The notes: generated by a model not told the origin, from the letters alone. Shown: positions 9,879-18,525, counted from the first letter of the stretch. The stretch is DNA of 64,000 nucleotides from Pelagibius sp050330205 (GCA_050330205.1 JBHJOA010000060.1:24242-88241), one strand, 5' to 3'. Numbers and translations: made by a program.

Positions 9879-10450
9879 TGTCTCCATCCATTCCATCGCC
9901 AAGATAGCACGGATAGTACAGCGCTGAACGACCGCTCCCGGCACGAGACGGAAGTCGGCGGCGGCGCGGGATAAGGTCCGCTCTTAGTGCAAAAGAGACC
10001 TCGACAAAGACGTCCGACCAGTGCCAAGGGCAAATCGCGGGCAGCAGCCGCGCCGCGAGCACGCGGCAAGTGCCCGCGCGGGAGAATGTGTCACAGTCCC
10101 TTGAGGCACCCGCGCCGGCGGCGTCAGGCGCTGCCGGAATGGTAAGAATTTAATAAAATCAAATACTTGGCTGGAGCCTGGACTCTAAGTCGCCAGATTT
10201 TCTAAATAAAATCAGCCGCTTATGGAGCGCGTGGACAGGGCTGTGCCACATTCAGCTTAAATTTGGCAAGCCTTCTCGGATCGCCAGTCCACCTCCTAAC
10301 GTCGTCGGGTCTTGGGTCGGCACGCTGCCGTGAGTTCCGCTTGCCCACTGGAAGCTTACGCGATCACGATGGCAACAGACTTTGCTTCGTGACCCCAAGC
10401 GGCGATTCGCTCCATCAAGCAGCCAATCCTTCCGCTTCGCTGCCGGGCCG
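9879..10450. other. Intergenic stretch, no supported gene
   Basis: About 570 bases between the AraC gene and the IS3 remnant. The part around 10140-10215 is clearly AT-richer (TTTAATAAAATCAAATACTT) than the surroundings and could hold a promoter or recently acquired DNA. The open frames here are short, overlap on both strands and resemble nothing I recognise. Confidence 0.5.
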
Positions 10451-10681
10451 GTGTCGAGTGGCACTGACGAATGCCTGAACGACGTGGTGTTCACGAGCCT
10501 CGCCGAGGCTCGCAGCGTCATCGAGTACTGGCGCCAGGATTCCAACCAGGTGCGGCCCCACTCGGCCTACGGCGGCCTCACGCCCTAGGCCGCGCACAGG
10601 CGGTCCGCGGGTGATCGGCTGCGCAACCTCGACCAGCTCCGCCGTTCGCCCGCTACCGCCGAGCCGGCGGAAGCGCTATGA
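10451..10681 (+). pseudogene. IS3-family transposase (OrfB) C-terminal remnant
   Basis: The translation reads ECLNDVVFTSLAEARSVIEY, then a WRQDSNQVRPHS-AYGGLTP stretch. This is the C-terminal end of an IS3-group OrfB DDE transposase, past the catalytic Glu region. An in-frame TAG at 10586-10588 interrupts it, after which the frame still reads like the family tail (RSAGDRLRNLDQLRRSP) to a stop at 10679. The stretch that follows (ACTCTCATTGTGAACGAGG, 10690-10708) looks like the terminal repeat region of such elements. No N-terminal part or left end is visible, so this is a dead scar. Confidence 0.8.
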
Positions 10682-10948
10682 ACAACCAGGACTCTCATTG
10701 TGAACGAGGGAGTCAGCGATGATCTCATTAACGATCCATTTTATCGTGTCTACTTCACTCGCATCCGGCACCACAATTGGTATGCCTTCCAAATGCGCAT
10801 CAACACCGTAGTTTATGGAGACCCTCACAAAGCATTTCTTAAGCGTGTATATGAGCCGGTCGAGCAAGAGATCCGGGTCAAGGAAATCAGAATAGATGCA
10901 CGATTCCTTCTGATCAAAACGCTGCTATGGCTTAGGCGAAAAGTAGTG
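10682..10948. other. AT-richer segment with a truncated minus-strand frame of unknown origin
   Basis: Between the IS3 remnant and the methyltransferase gene. On the minus strand a frame is open from about 10924 down to 10676 and encodes DLLLDRLIYTLKKCF followed by VRVSINYGVDAHLEG and IPIVVPDASEVDTIKWIVNE, with no ATG. Its base composition is unlike the neighbours. It may be a gene fragment cut by the IS insertion. No family is recognised. Confidence 0.3.
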
Positions 10949-11620
10949 CTACCCCCGCTCGGCCAGCAGGTGCCAGTGCCAGGTGCCGGGGCGCTCGTGC
11001 TCGCGGTCGACGAGTCTCAGGAGCTCGAAGTTTTCGAACAGTGTCACCAGCTCGACGGCGTTGCAGTAGAAGTGCGGGTGGGTCTTGTCGCCTGACGCAC
11101 CGTCAATGACAAAGGTGTTGCAGGCGACCTCCTTGCCGAGGCCATACTTGGCGTTGCGCTTGGACAGCAGGGTGCCGTGGAACAGGCCGCCCGGCTTCAG
11201 CACGCGGTGGATCTCTGAGACAGCGCGGGCGACGACGCTGCCGTCGCCGTGATAGATCACGTTGAAGGACAGCACGTAGTCGAAGCTGCCGTCGGCGTAG
11301 GGCAGTTCGGTCATCAGGCCGTCGCGGAAGGTAACCGTGAGGCCGAGGTCGCGCGCCTGCTGCGCCGCGTAAGCGAGGCCGGAGGTGCTGGCGTCCATGG
11401 CCTGGACGTCGAGGCCGGCGCCGGCCAGGAAGCAGGCATGGCGGCCGACGCCGCAGCCGAGGTCGAGCGCCGTTTTCGCGCCGCGGCTGCGCAGCAGCGG
11501 CACCACCGCGGCCACATCGGGGTCGGGCTGCAGCCAGGCGGCGCGCCCGGTCTCGCTCTGCCACTGGTCGTTCCAGGCCTGGTGGGCCGTCTGCATCTGG
11601 CTCCGATCCTGCACGGTCAT
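10949..11620 (-). CDS. Class I SAM-dependent methyltransferase (TehB-like)
   Basis: A 223-residue Rossmann-fold methyltransferase. Motif I is ALDLGCGVGRHA (about 51-62), followed by an acidic residue in QAMDAS and the post-motif FDYVLSFNVIYH. The overall look is that of TehB/UbiE-type small-molecule methyltransferases. The start at 11620 has GGGAGAA 7 bases upstream; a longer frame upstream is only the shadow of the permease gene. It lies 26 bases after the permease of the phnDCE-like operon and is the last gene of that unit. TehB-like enzymes methylate tellurite or selenite, so the linked transporter may carry an oxyanion other than phosphonate. That link is inference. Confidence 0.8.
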   Translation of the reverse strand: MTVQDRSQMQTAHQAWNDQWQSETGRAAWLQPDPDVAAVVPLLRSRGAKTALDLGCGVGRHACFLAGAGLDVQAMDASTSGLAYAAQQARDLGLTVTFRDGLMTELPYADGSFDYVLSFNVIYHGDGSVVARAVSEIHRVLKPGGLFHGTLLSKRNAKYGLGKEVACNTFVIDGASGDKTHPHFYCNAVELVTLFENFELLRLVDREHERPGTWHWHLLAERG

Positions 11621-11646
11621 GATGGTCCGTTCTCCCTTGGTTTCGG

Positions 11647-12462
11647 TTAGAGGATCCGCTGGCGAAGGCTGCTGCTGACCCGCTCGACAACCAGCACCAG
11701 TGCAAAAATGCAGAGAATGATCGTGGCGGCGGTCGGGTATTCGAAGAGGTCCATCGCGACCTTCAACTCGATGCCGATGCCGCCGGCACCGACCAGCCCG
11801 AGCACCACCGAGGAGCGGGTGGCCTTCTCCAGGCTGAACAGCGAGGTATTGATGAAGGACGGCAAGGCCGCCGGAATGACCGCGGAACAGATGATGCCGC
11901 CGCGCCGTGCGCCCAGCGCGGTGAGGGCTTCCTGCGGGCCGGTCTCGGTCTCCTCCATGGCTTCGGCGAAAAACTTGCCGCAGAAGCCCATGGTGTCGAC
12001 CATGAGGGCGAGGGTGCCGGCGAAGGGGCCGAGTCCCACGGTGACCACGAAGAACAGCGCCCAGATGAGGTCGGGCACCGTGCGGAACCAGGAGATCAGG
12101 CCGCGCGCGGCGTAGTAGACCAGCGGATGCGGCGAGAGACGTTTGGTCGCCCAGATCGCCAGCGGCAGGCTGAAGACGACACCGAGCACGGTGCCGGCCA
12201 GCGCCATCTGGAAGGTTTCCAGCAGCGCGCGGGAGATCGGCCCGATGCGGCTGATGTCCGGCGGCACCATGCGCGAGAGCAGGTCGCCCATCTGCGGAAT
12301 GCCCTGCAGGAAGCCGAGGAGCGAGAGCTCCGAGCCTTCGAAGGCCAGCACGATGGTCGCCAGGGCCACGACATAGGCGAGGAAGGCCAGCGCGGAGGTC
12401 CGCTCCCATCGCGGCGGCATTGCGGCGGCGCGGACGCCCGGGCGAGCAGCGCTGTCAGGCAT
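11647..12462 (-). CDS. phnE: Phosphonate/oxyanion ABC transporter permease (PhnE-type)
   Basis: A 271-residue inner-membrane protein of the binding-protein-dependent transport family with about six hydrophobic segments. The EAA loop that docks on the ATPase is visible as EALTALGARRGGI followed by IPAALPSF. It overlaps the upstream ATPase gene by 8 bases, so the two are co-translated. It sits in the order phnD-phnC-phnE-methyltransferase on the minus strand. PhnE-type permeases import phosphonates, phosphite or related oxyanions; the true substrate is uncertain because a second, more standard phnCDEE set lies at 23.9-27.7 kb. Confidence 0.85.
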   Translation of the reverse strand: MPDSAARPGVRAAAMPPRWERTSALAFLAYVVALATIVLAFEGSELSLLGFLQGIPQMGDLLSRMVPPDISRIGPISRALLETFQMALAGTVLGVVFSLPLAIWATKRLSPHPLVYYAARGLISWFRTVPDLIWALFFVVTVGLGPFAGTLALMVDTMGFCGKFFAEAMEETETGPQEALTALGARRGGIICSAVIPAALPSFINTSLFSLEKATRSSVVLGLVGAGGIGIELKVAMDLFEYPTAATIILCIFALVLVVERVSSSLRQRIL

Positions 12463-13282
12463 AGACCGACTTCAGCGCCTCGAGGCTCTGACCCGCGGTC
12501 GCCGCGTCCATCACCTTCACGCCGCCGGAGAGCGCGATGAGGCGGTCGCCGTAGTCGAGCGCATGGCGGAGGTGGTGCGAGGTGAACAGCAGGGTGACGC
12601 CCTCGTCGCGCATGAGGCGCACGAAGAGTTCCATGACCTCCTCGCCGGCGGCGGGATCGAGGCTGGCGACCGGCTCGTCGGCGAAGACCAGGCGCGGGCG
12701 CTGCATCAGGGCGCGGGCGATGGCGACGCGCTGCGACTGTCCGCCGGAGAGGGTGTCGGCGCGCTGGGCGGCCTGGTCGGCGAGACCGACCATGTCGAGA
12801 CAGTGCAGCGCCTCTTCGCGGTCGTCCCGGTTGGCCAGCGACTGAAACCAACTGCGCGGACCGCTGCGGCGGGCTTGGACGCCGTGCAGCACGTTGGTGA
12901 GGGCGGAGAGCCGCGGCACTAGGTTATGGCGCTGGAAGACGAAGCCGACGCGGGCACGGGCGCGGCGCAGCGCGGCCCGCTGCAGGCGGCCGACGTCCTC
13001 GCCGAGCAGTTCGACCGTGCCGGCATCGGGTTCGAGCAGGCGCAGGCAGCAGCGCAGCAGGGTCGACTTGCCGGAACCGTTGGCGCCAATTAGGGCGACC
13101 GCCTGACCGGCGGCGACCTCGAAACCGACCCCTTTCAGGACCGGTACGCCGTTGAAGGACTTGTGGAGGCCGCGCACGGCAAGCTCGTGAGCGGTCGCGG
13201 CGGTCTCCGGAGAGACCGCCGCTGTCCGCCCGGCGGCACGCTGGCTCGCTTGGGTGCTGGGTCGGGCCGCCGTGATGGCCAT
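12455..13282 (-). CDS. phnC: Phosphonate/oxyanion ABC transporter ATP-binding protein (PhnC-type)
   Basis: A 275-residue ABC ATPase. It shows Walker A GANGSGKST (66-74), the LSGGQ signature (DTLSGGQSQRVAIARAL), Walker B LVFADEP and the H-loop LLFTSHH. The first 30 residues are a low-complexity Ala/Thr-rich extension, so translation could also begin further in. Its ATG overlaps the stop of the binding-protein gene by one base (TGATG), and its own end overlaps the permease start. It supplies energy for the PhnE-type permease next to it. Confidence 0.87.
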   Translation of the reverse strand: MAITAARPSTQASQRAAGRTAAVSPETAATAHELAVRGLHKSFNGVPVLKGVGFEVAAGQAVALIGANGSGKSTLLRCCLRLLEPDAGTVELLGEDVGRLQRAALRRARARVGFVFQRHNLVPRLSALTNVLHGVQARRSGPRSWFQSLANRDDREEALHCLDMVGLADQAAQRADTLSGGQSQRVAIARALMQRPRLVFADEPVASLDPAAGEEVMELFVRLMRDEGVTLLFTSHHLRHALDYGDRLIALSGGVKVMDAATAGQSLEALKSVYA

Positions 13283-14184
13283 CAGTTGCCCACGAAGTCG
13301 GCGAACTGGGGATAGCCGATGGTGGCGTAGGCGTCGCGGACGTACTGGTAGTCGGCATCCTTCACATTGGGCAGGAACTTCATACCGAGGTACTTCTGGT
13401 TCTCCGAGCCCTGGAGGATGGCGGCGATGAGCTCATCGGAACGCTCGGAGAAGATCTCGCGCACCTGGGAGATGACCGTTGGGTCCACGTGGGCGCCGGC
13501 GATGAGGATGTCGTTGGGCAGGTCCGGCCCGCGGGCTATGACCTTGAAGGCGCCCGGCGAGGTGGAGGTGTCCTTCGCCCTGGTGCGGTCGGTCCAGCTG
13601 CGGTAGTTCACCCCGATGGCCGCCACGTCGCCGCGCTTCAGCGCCTCGTGGGCGACGTTGCGGTTCACATGCGTAGACTTCACCTCGGACTTGGGATCGA
13701 GGCCGTAGTCGGCGAGCAGCTGCATGGGGGCGAGGTGGCCGGAGGTCGAGCCGATGTCGTCGAAGGCCACGGTCTTGCCCTTCAGGTCGCTGGGCGCGTT
13801 GATGCCGCTGTCGGCCATGACAACGATGGCGGAGAAGTAGTCGGGGCGGCTGAAGCCGACGACCGGGCTGGCCTTGGTCATCTTCTGCATCACCACGTAC
13901 TCGGCAGGGCCGGTCAGCACGAAGTCGACTTTCTTGGCGCGCAGCGCCTCGGCGGCGGCATTGCGGCTGCTCACCGCGAAGAGCTTTACCTCCATGCCGC
14001 TTGCCTCGGCCAGCACGTCGACGAAGGGGCCGAACTGGCGCTGCAGGTTTTCCAGGCCCTCGATGTCGGTGACGGCGAAGCGCAGCGTCTCGGCGGCCTG
14101 GGCAGGAACGGCGGAAAGGCTGAGAGCGGCGGCGAGGCCGGCGGCACCCAGGGCGTGTTTCAATGTGGTCTTGTTCGGCAACAT
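13282..14184 (-). CDS. phnD: Phosphonate/oxyanion ABC transporter substrate-binding protein (PhnD-type)
   Basis: A 300-residue periplasmic binding protein of the PhnD/SsuA-like type. A signal peptide covers residues 1-30 with AQA as the cleavage motif. The mature part shows family stretches such as LRAKKVDFVLTGPAEYVV and the phosphonate-pocket-like GSTSGHLAP. The start at 14184 is preceded by GGGGGAC, a strong ribosome binding site, whereas an upstream in-frame ATG at 14223 would disrupt the signal peptide. First gene of the unit phnD-phnC-phnE-methyltransferase. Close relatives bind phosphonates, phosphite or, in some annotations, selenate; the ligand cannot be decided here. Confidence 0.86.
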   Translation of the reverse strand: MLPNKTTLKHALGAAGLAAALSLSAVPAQAAETLRFAVTDIEGLENLQRQFGPFVDVLAEASGMEVKLFAVSSRNAAAEALRAKKVDFVLTGPAEYVVMQKMTKASPVVGFSRPDYFSAIVVMADSGINAPSDLKGKTVAFDDIGSTSGHLAPMQLLADYGLDPKSEVKSTHVNRNVAHEALKRGDVAAIGVNYRSWTDRTRAKDTSTSPGAFKVIARGPDLPNDILIAGAHVDPTVISQVREIFSERSDELIAAILQGSENQKYLGMKFLPNVKDADYQYVRDAYATIGYPQFADFVGN

Positions 14185-14436
14185 AGCGACAGTCCCCCTG
14201 TTGGAGTGGATTGTTCCATCCAAGAGCAGGGCAATGACGCGCCGATGATGTGATTGTGAAGCTGGGGTTACAAAAACCGGATGACGCGGGGTGATTGTCG
14301 AGCGGGGCCGGACGTTGGGAATGCTCTCCTCGCAGCGCTTACAGGGCCACTGGATTTACACATTTCGCCGGCCTGTATCCTGGCGCCTGTTGCTTGAGGT
14401 ATTTGAATGCCGCAGCGTTGGGGCGAGGATGAAACT

Positions 14437-15159
14437 CTAAGGCTGCACCACCAGTTGGGCGCGTTCGGCCGCCATGCGGGCCGAGCCATACTCAATGACC
14501 CGCCCTTCGGCGTCGATGTTGATCGACTCCATGACCAGGACCGGCTGGCTGCGCGGCAACTCCAGCAGGCGGCTCTCGTTGACCGTCGGCAGGCGTGCCG
14601 TGATGCGGGTTTCCTTGCGCGTGTAGTCGTCGATGCCGTAGTGCGCCAGCGCCTTGGTGACTGAGCGTTCGCGCTTGTAGATCTCGATCATCTCGGGAAA
14701 GCGCTTGGCCGGAAAGTGGTGCGCGGCGATGGAGATCGGGCGGCCGTCGACCTTGCCGACGGTCTCGATCAGCACCACCGGCGCGCCCTTGCGAATGTGC
14801 AGGTTTTTGGCAACGCCGGCATCTGCGGCCAGGACCATGGCGCGCACGATATCGCCGGATGGAATACGCGACTGCTTTTGAATGTTCTCCGAAAAGCGGG
14901 TGCGCTTGCCGAGCTTGTAGTCGACGACACGCTCCTGCACGAAGGTGCCGCGGCCCTGTTCGACGCGCAGCACGCCTTCCTGCTCCAGAAATGCGATGCC
15001 GCGTCGCACGGTGTGGCGGTTGACCGCGAAGCGCTCGGCCAGCTCAGCTTCGGTCGGCAGCCTGCGCCCCGGTGCGAAGACCTGCTCCTTGATATCCTTT
15101 TCCAGCGTCTCCGCGACCTGGCGCCAGAGGGCGACTCCGGCGCGCCGCTGCAACGTCAT
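14437..15159 (-). CDS. phnF: GntR/HutC-family transcriptional regulator PhnF
   Basis: A 240-residue regulator. The N-terminal winged helix-turn-helix (about 10-77) carries the GntR pattern APGRRLPTEAELAERFAVNR with HTVRRGIAFLEQEG. The C-terminal UTRA ligand domain (about 95-238) ends in AERAQLVV. It is transcribed divergently from the C-P lyase operon, the normal place for phnF, and is expected to repress phn genes until its ligand appears. The start at 15159 has GGAG and GAGG upstream, and the protein then begins just before the HTH domain; a longer frame to 15219 lacks support. Likely targets are the TCTAGA-centred sites at 15283 and 27761. Confidence 0.9.
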   Translation of the reverse strand: MTLQRRAGVALWRQVAETLEKDIKEQVFAPGRRLPTEAELAERFAVNRHTVRRGIAFLEQEGVLRVEQGRGTFVQERVVDYKLGKRTRFSENIQKQSRIPSGDIVRAMVLAADAGVAKNLHIRKGAPVVLIETVGKVDGRPISIAAHHFPAKRFPEMIEIYKRERSVTKALAHYGIDDYTRKETRITARLPTVNESRLLELPRSQPVLVMESINIDAEGRVIEYGSARMAAERAQLVVQP

Positions 15160-15214
15160 CCTCAGCGCTCCTTCTTCGTTTAGCCAAGCTGCTTCAGCCC
15201 GGCGCCATCGCGCC

Positions 15215-15230
15215 GTCATGCAAGGTTCAC
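15215..15230 (+). promoter_or_regulatory. Degenerate Pho-box-like direct repeat upstream of phnG
   Basis: GTCAT, six bases, then TTCAC, about 80 bases before phnG. The spacing fits the 11-base period of PhoB half-sites, but the second half differs by one base from GTCAC. It is weaker than the two sites in the 27.7-28.3 kb intergenic region. Confidence 0.35.
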
Positions 15231-15282
15231 GAAGATGTGCTTTACATCCCCGGGGACCCTTCTTACCCTAAAAAGGTATCGA

Positions 15283-15295
15283 TGTCTAGACGAAT
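15283..15295 (+). promoter_or_regulatory. Putative PhnF operator in front of phnG
   Basis: TGTCTAGACGAAT, with the palindromic core GTCTAGAC, lies 14 bases before the phnG start in the phnF-phnG divergent region. The same 13-base word occurs with one change (C to T) at 27761 in front of the second phn transporter operon. This recurrence, and the position next to the phnF gene, suggest a PhnF binding site that overlaps or blocks transcription and initiation of phnG. Confidence 0.6.
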
Positions 15296-15308
15296 AAAGG
15301 ACTTGTAT

Positions 15309-15842
15309 ATGGAGCACTTCCCTGAGGAGTCGGGCAGGCAGTCGGGCGCGGGGTCGGAGCAGACGGCGCGCCGGCGCTGGATGTCCATTCTGGCCAAGGC
15401 CCGTCTGGCCGAACTCGAAAACGCCTGGGATGGGCTGGCCGACAAGCCGACCTACGACTGGCTGCGCCAGCCGGAGATCGGAATGGTGATGGTGCGCGCA
15501 CGCGCCGGCGGCACCGGCGGCCAGTTCAACCTGGGTCAGATGACGGTGACGCGCTGCGCGCTGCGCCTTGCAACAGGTGAGGCGGGGGTCGGCTATGTGC
15601 AGGGCCGCTCCAAGCGCCACGCCGAGCTGGCGGCGGTGTTCGACGCCCTGCTGCAGGACACCGCTCGGCGAGTGCAACTGGAAGACCGTATCGTCGCGCC
15701 GCTGGCGGCAGCGCATGACGCGCGGCGCGAAGACCGCAGCCGCAAGGCCAACGCGACCAAGGTGAACTTCTTCACCCTGGTGCGTGGCGAAAACGACCGC
15801 GGCAGTGAAGATTGGGGCGGTGAAGAGGAAGACGCGCCATGA
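15309..15842 (+). CDS. phnG: Phosphonate C-P lyase system protein PhnG
   Basis: A 177-residue PhnG, a subunit of the PhnGHIJ(K) C-P lyase core complex that acts with PhnI in attaching phosphonate to ribose. Family features visible are RRRWMSILAKARLAELE near the N-terminus, the GGTGGQFNLGQMTVTRCALR block, and GVGYVQGRSKRHAELAAVF. The start at 15309 is chosen for the AAAGGAC ribosome site 7 bases upstream; earlier GTG 15237 and ATG 15282 would place the putative PhnF operator inside the gene. It overlaps phnH by 4 bases. First gene of the operon phnGHIJKLM-M2. Confidence 0.92.
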   Translation: MEHFPEESGRQSGAGSEQTARRRWMSILAKARLAELENAWDGLADKPTYDWLRQPEIGMVMVRARAGGTGGQFNLGQMTVTRCALRLATGEAGVGYVQGRSKRHAELAAVFDALLQDTARRVQLEDRIVAPLAAAHDARREDRSRKANATKVNFFTLVRGENDRGSEDWGGEEEDAP

Positions 15843-16477
15843 CACTCTCCTACGGACTGGTGGCTCCCGGCGCGATGCCGGGCATCGACACCGCGGAGCT
15901 GAAGCCGGGCCTCGCGGACCCGGTGCACGACTCGCAGCGGATCTTCCGCGGGCTGCTGGAGGCCATGGCACATCCGGGGAAGTCGGTCGCCCTGGGTCGG
16001 GGCATCGAAGGCCCCGTGCCGCTGGACCCTGCGACTACCGCCGCCGCGCTGACTCTCGCGGACTACGACACAGCGGTGTGGATCGACTGGATCGCCGATA
16101 CCCCGCAGGTGCGCAGCTTTTTGAAGTTCCACTGCGGATGCCCCATCGTGGAGCGCAACCAGGAAGCGGCCTTCGCCGTGGTGAGCGATCCGGGGAACAT
16201 GCCGCGCTTGGCGCTGTTCGCCCAGGGGATCGATCAGTACCCGGACCGCTCGGCCACGCTCCTGTTGCAGGTGTCGAGCCTGGAGGGCGGACCGAAGGTG
16301 ACCTTGACGGGGCCGGGTATTCGAGCGACGGCGCAGGTCGCACCGGCGGGCCTGCCGGACTGGTTCTGGAACGACTGGCGCCTCAACGCCGCGCAGTACC
16401 CGCTCGGTGTCGACATCTTTCTCACCTGCGGCGAGGCCGTCATTGGCCTGCCGCGCAGCATTCGGACGGAGGGCTGA
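15839..16477 (+). CDS. phnH: Phosphonate C-P lyase system protein PhnH
   Basis: A 212-residue PhnH, part of the C-P lyase core complex. The family stretch THDSQRIFRGLLEAMAHPG-like (here VHDSQRIFRGLLEAMAHPGK) near residue 30 and GVDIFLTCGEAVIGLPR at the C-terminus are diagnostic. The ATG overlaps the phnG stop (ATGA), so translation is coupled. It is slightly longer at the N-terminus than the enteric protein but is otherwise complete. Confidence 0.93.
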   Translation: MTLSYGLVAPGAMPGIDTAELKPGLADPVHDSQRIFRGLLEAMAHPGKSVALGRGIEGPVPLDPATTAAALTLADYDTAVWIDWIADTPQVRSFLKFHCGCPIVERNQEAAFAVVSDPGNMPRLALFAQGIDQYPDRSATLLLQVSSLEGGPKVTLTGPGIRATAQVAPAGLPDWFWNDWRLNAAQYPLGVDIFLTCGEAVIGLPRSIRTEG

Positions 16478-16481
16478 GACC

Positions 16482-17579
16482 ATGTACGTGGCAGTGAAGG
16501 GCGGCGAACAGGCCATCCTCAACTCGCACAAGCTGATTGCGGAAGAGCGCCGCGGCGACACCGCCGTGCCGGAGTTGACGCTGACCCAGATCAAGGAGCA
16601 GATGCAGCTCGCAGCCGACCGGGTGATGACCGAGGGTTCGCTTTACGACCGCGACCTCGCGGCGCTGGCGATCAAGCAGGCGCAGGGCGACCTCATGGAA
16701 GCGATCTTCCTGCTGCGTGCCTATCGCACGACGCTGACGCGCTTCGGGGAGAGCGAGCCCATCGATACGTCAGAGATGGCGGTGCGCCGGCGAATCTCGG
16801 CGGCCTACAAGGACCTGCCGGGCGGCCAGGTGCTGGGCCCGAGCTACGACTACACCCACCGCCTGCTCGACTTCGCCCTGGCGGCGGAGGAGGGGGTCGG
16901 CGAACCCACGGCCGCCGCCGCCGAGGCGGGAGTCGACGACACCATTCCTCGGGTGACCGACATCCTCAATCACGAAGGGCTCATCGAGGAGGAGTTCGCA
17001 CTGGACGATGGAGCAAAGGTCGCAGACCTGACCCGCGAGCCGCTGCGCTTTCCGGCCGAGCGCGACCTGCGGCTGCAGAACCTGGCGCGCGGCGACGAAG
17101 GGTTTCTCCTCGCCCTGGGCTACTCGACGCAACGCGGCTACGGCCGCAACCATCCCTTCGCCGGCGAGATCCGCCTCGGCGAGGTGGCGGTCGAGCTTGT
17201 CCCCGAGGAACTCGGCTTTCCCATCGAGATCGGCGAGATCACCGTCACCGAATGCCAGATGATCAACCAGTTCGCCGGTTCGGCCGAGCGGCCGCCGCAG
17301 TTCACTCGCGGCTACGGGCTGTCATTCGGGCATTGCGAGCGCAAGACCATGGCCATGGCCCTGGTCGACCGTGCCCTGCGGGCAAGGGAGCTGGATGAGA
17401 CGGTGGAATACCCGGCGCAGGACGAGGAATTCGTGCTCTACCACTCCGACAACGTCGAAGCCTCCGGCTTCGTGCAGCACCTGAAGCTGCCGCACTACGT
17501 CGACTTTCAGTCGGAGCTGCAGCTCATCCGCTCGCTGCGCAAGCGCCATGGCGCTGAACGCCGGGAGGCCGCCGAATGA
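16482..17579 (+). CDS. phnI: Alpha-D-ribose 1-methylphosphonate 5-triphosphate synthase subunit PhnI
   Basis: A 365-residue PhnI. With PhnG, PhnH and PhnL this subunit couples the phosphonate to the ribose of ATP, displacing adenine. Recognisable stretches are MYVAVKGGEQAILNSHKLI at the N-terminus, LGYSTQRGYGRNHPFAGEIR in the middle and FGHCERKTMAMALVDRALR near the end. The start at 16482 opens with the conserved N-terminus. The longer open frame to 16407 runs into phnH and is rejected. It overlaps phnJ by 4 bases. Confidence 0.95.
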   Translation: MYVAVKGGEQAILNSHKLIAEERRGDTAVPELTLTQIKEQMQLAADRVMTEGSLYDRDLAALAIKQAQGDLMEAIFLLRAYRTTLTRFGESEPIDTSEMAVRRRISAAYKDLPGGQVLGPSYDYTHRLLDFALAAEEGVGEPTAAAAEAGVDDTIPRVTDILNHEGLIEEEFALDDGAKVADLTREPLRFPAERDLRLQNLARGDEGFLLALGYSTQRGYGRNHPFAGEIRLGEVAVELVPEELGFPIEIGEITVTECQMINQFAGSAERPPQFTRGYGLSFGHCERKTMAMALVDRALRARELDETVEYPAQDEEFVLYHSDNVEASGFVQHLKLPHYVDFQSELQLIRSLRKRHGAERREAAE

Positions 17580-18520
17580 GCAGTCCCGCGATGAAGAGCG
17601 AGGCGGCCGGCGAGGAGGGTTACAACTTCGCCTACCTGGACGAGCAGACCAAGCGCATGATCCGTCGTTGCCTGCTGAAGGCCGTTGCGGTGCCCGGCTA
17701 CCAGGTACCCTTCGGCGGGCGCGAGATGCCGCTGCCTTACGGCTGGGGCACCGGCGGCATGCAGGTGACTGCCAGCATCATCGGCAAGGACGACACCCTG
17801 AAGGTGATCGACCAGGGTGCCGACGACACCACCAACGCGGTGAACATCCGGCGCTTCTTCGAACGGGTGGCCGAGGTGCCGACGACCGAAGCGACCGGGG
17901 CAGCGAGCATCGTCCAGACGCGCCACCGGGTACCCGAAGATCCGATGCGGGAAGGTCAGATCCTAGTCTACCAGGTGCCGCAGCCCGAACCGCTGCGCTC
18001 CCTGGAGCCGCGCGAGATCGAATGCCGCAAGATGCATGCCTACAAGGAATACGGCCTCATGCAGGTCTCTCTCTACGAGGATATCGCGCGCTTCGGCGAG
18101 ATCGCCACGTCCTATTCCTATCCGGTGGTGGTGAACGACCGCTACCTCATGTCGCCGACGCCGATCCCCAAGTTCGACAATCCGAAGATGGACAGCTTTC
18201 CGGCGCTGCAGTTGTTCGGCGCCGGGCGCGAGAAGCGCATCTACGCTGTGCCGCCCTACACCACGGTAAAGAGCCTGGATTTCGACGACCATCCCTTCGC
18301 CGTGCAGCAGTGGGAGGAGAACTGCGCCCTCTGCGGCGCCGAGCAGACCTTCCTGGACGAGGTCATTCTCGACGACAAGGGCGGCAAGATGTACGTCTGC
18401 TCCGACTCCCATTTCTGCGCGCGCAGGCGCGAGGAAGGCCACGTCGGCACCCTGTCTGAGTCGGCGGCCAAGGCTTATGCCGCGGCGGTGAGCGCCGAGC
18501 CTGCCGGGGCAGGGGAGTAG
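17576..18520 (+). CDS. phnJ: Alpha-D-ribose 1-methylphosphonate 5-phosphate C-P lyase PhnJ
   Basis: A 314-residue PhnJ, the radical-SAM-type enzyme that breaks the carbon-phosphorus bond. The four iron-sulfur cysteines are present as C250, C253, C275 and C281, with the same 3-22-6 spacing as the characterised enteric enzyme. The glycine proposed to carry the radical corresponds to G41 in AVPGYQVPFG. The C-terminal extension after residue 290 is a low-complexity Ala/Glu tail. It overlaps phnI and lies 5 bases before phnK. All expected catalytic features are intact, so the pathway is probably functional. Confidence 0.96.
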   Translation: MSSPAMKSEAAGEEGYNFAYLDEQTKRMIRRCLLKAVAVPGYQVPFGGREMPLPYGWGTGGMQVTASIIGKDDTLKVIDQGADDTTNAVNIRRFFERVAEVPTTEATGAASIVQTRHRVPEDPMREGQILVYQVPQPEPLRSLEPREIECRKMHAYKEYGLMQVSLYEDIARFGEIATSYSYPVVVNDRYLMSPTPIPKFDNPKMDSFPALQLFGAGREKRIYAVPPYTTVKSLDFDDHPFAVQQWEENCALCGAEQTFLDEVILDDKGGKMYVCSDSHFCARRREEGHVGTLSESAAKAYAAAVSAEPAGAGE

Positions 18521-18525
18521 CGACC

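Noticed and set aside
10700..11095. Plus-strand 131-codon frame starting in the IS3 border region
   Set aside because: Its second half is antisense to the methyltransferase gene, its start lies in the IS end, and no domain is visible.
14230..14300. Possible Pho box upstream of the first phnD (ATGAC-6-ATGAT, and ATGAC-5-GTGAT)
   Set aside because: Only partial half-sites, and in one case the wrong spacing.
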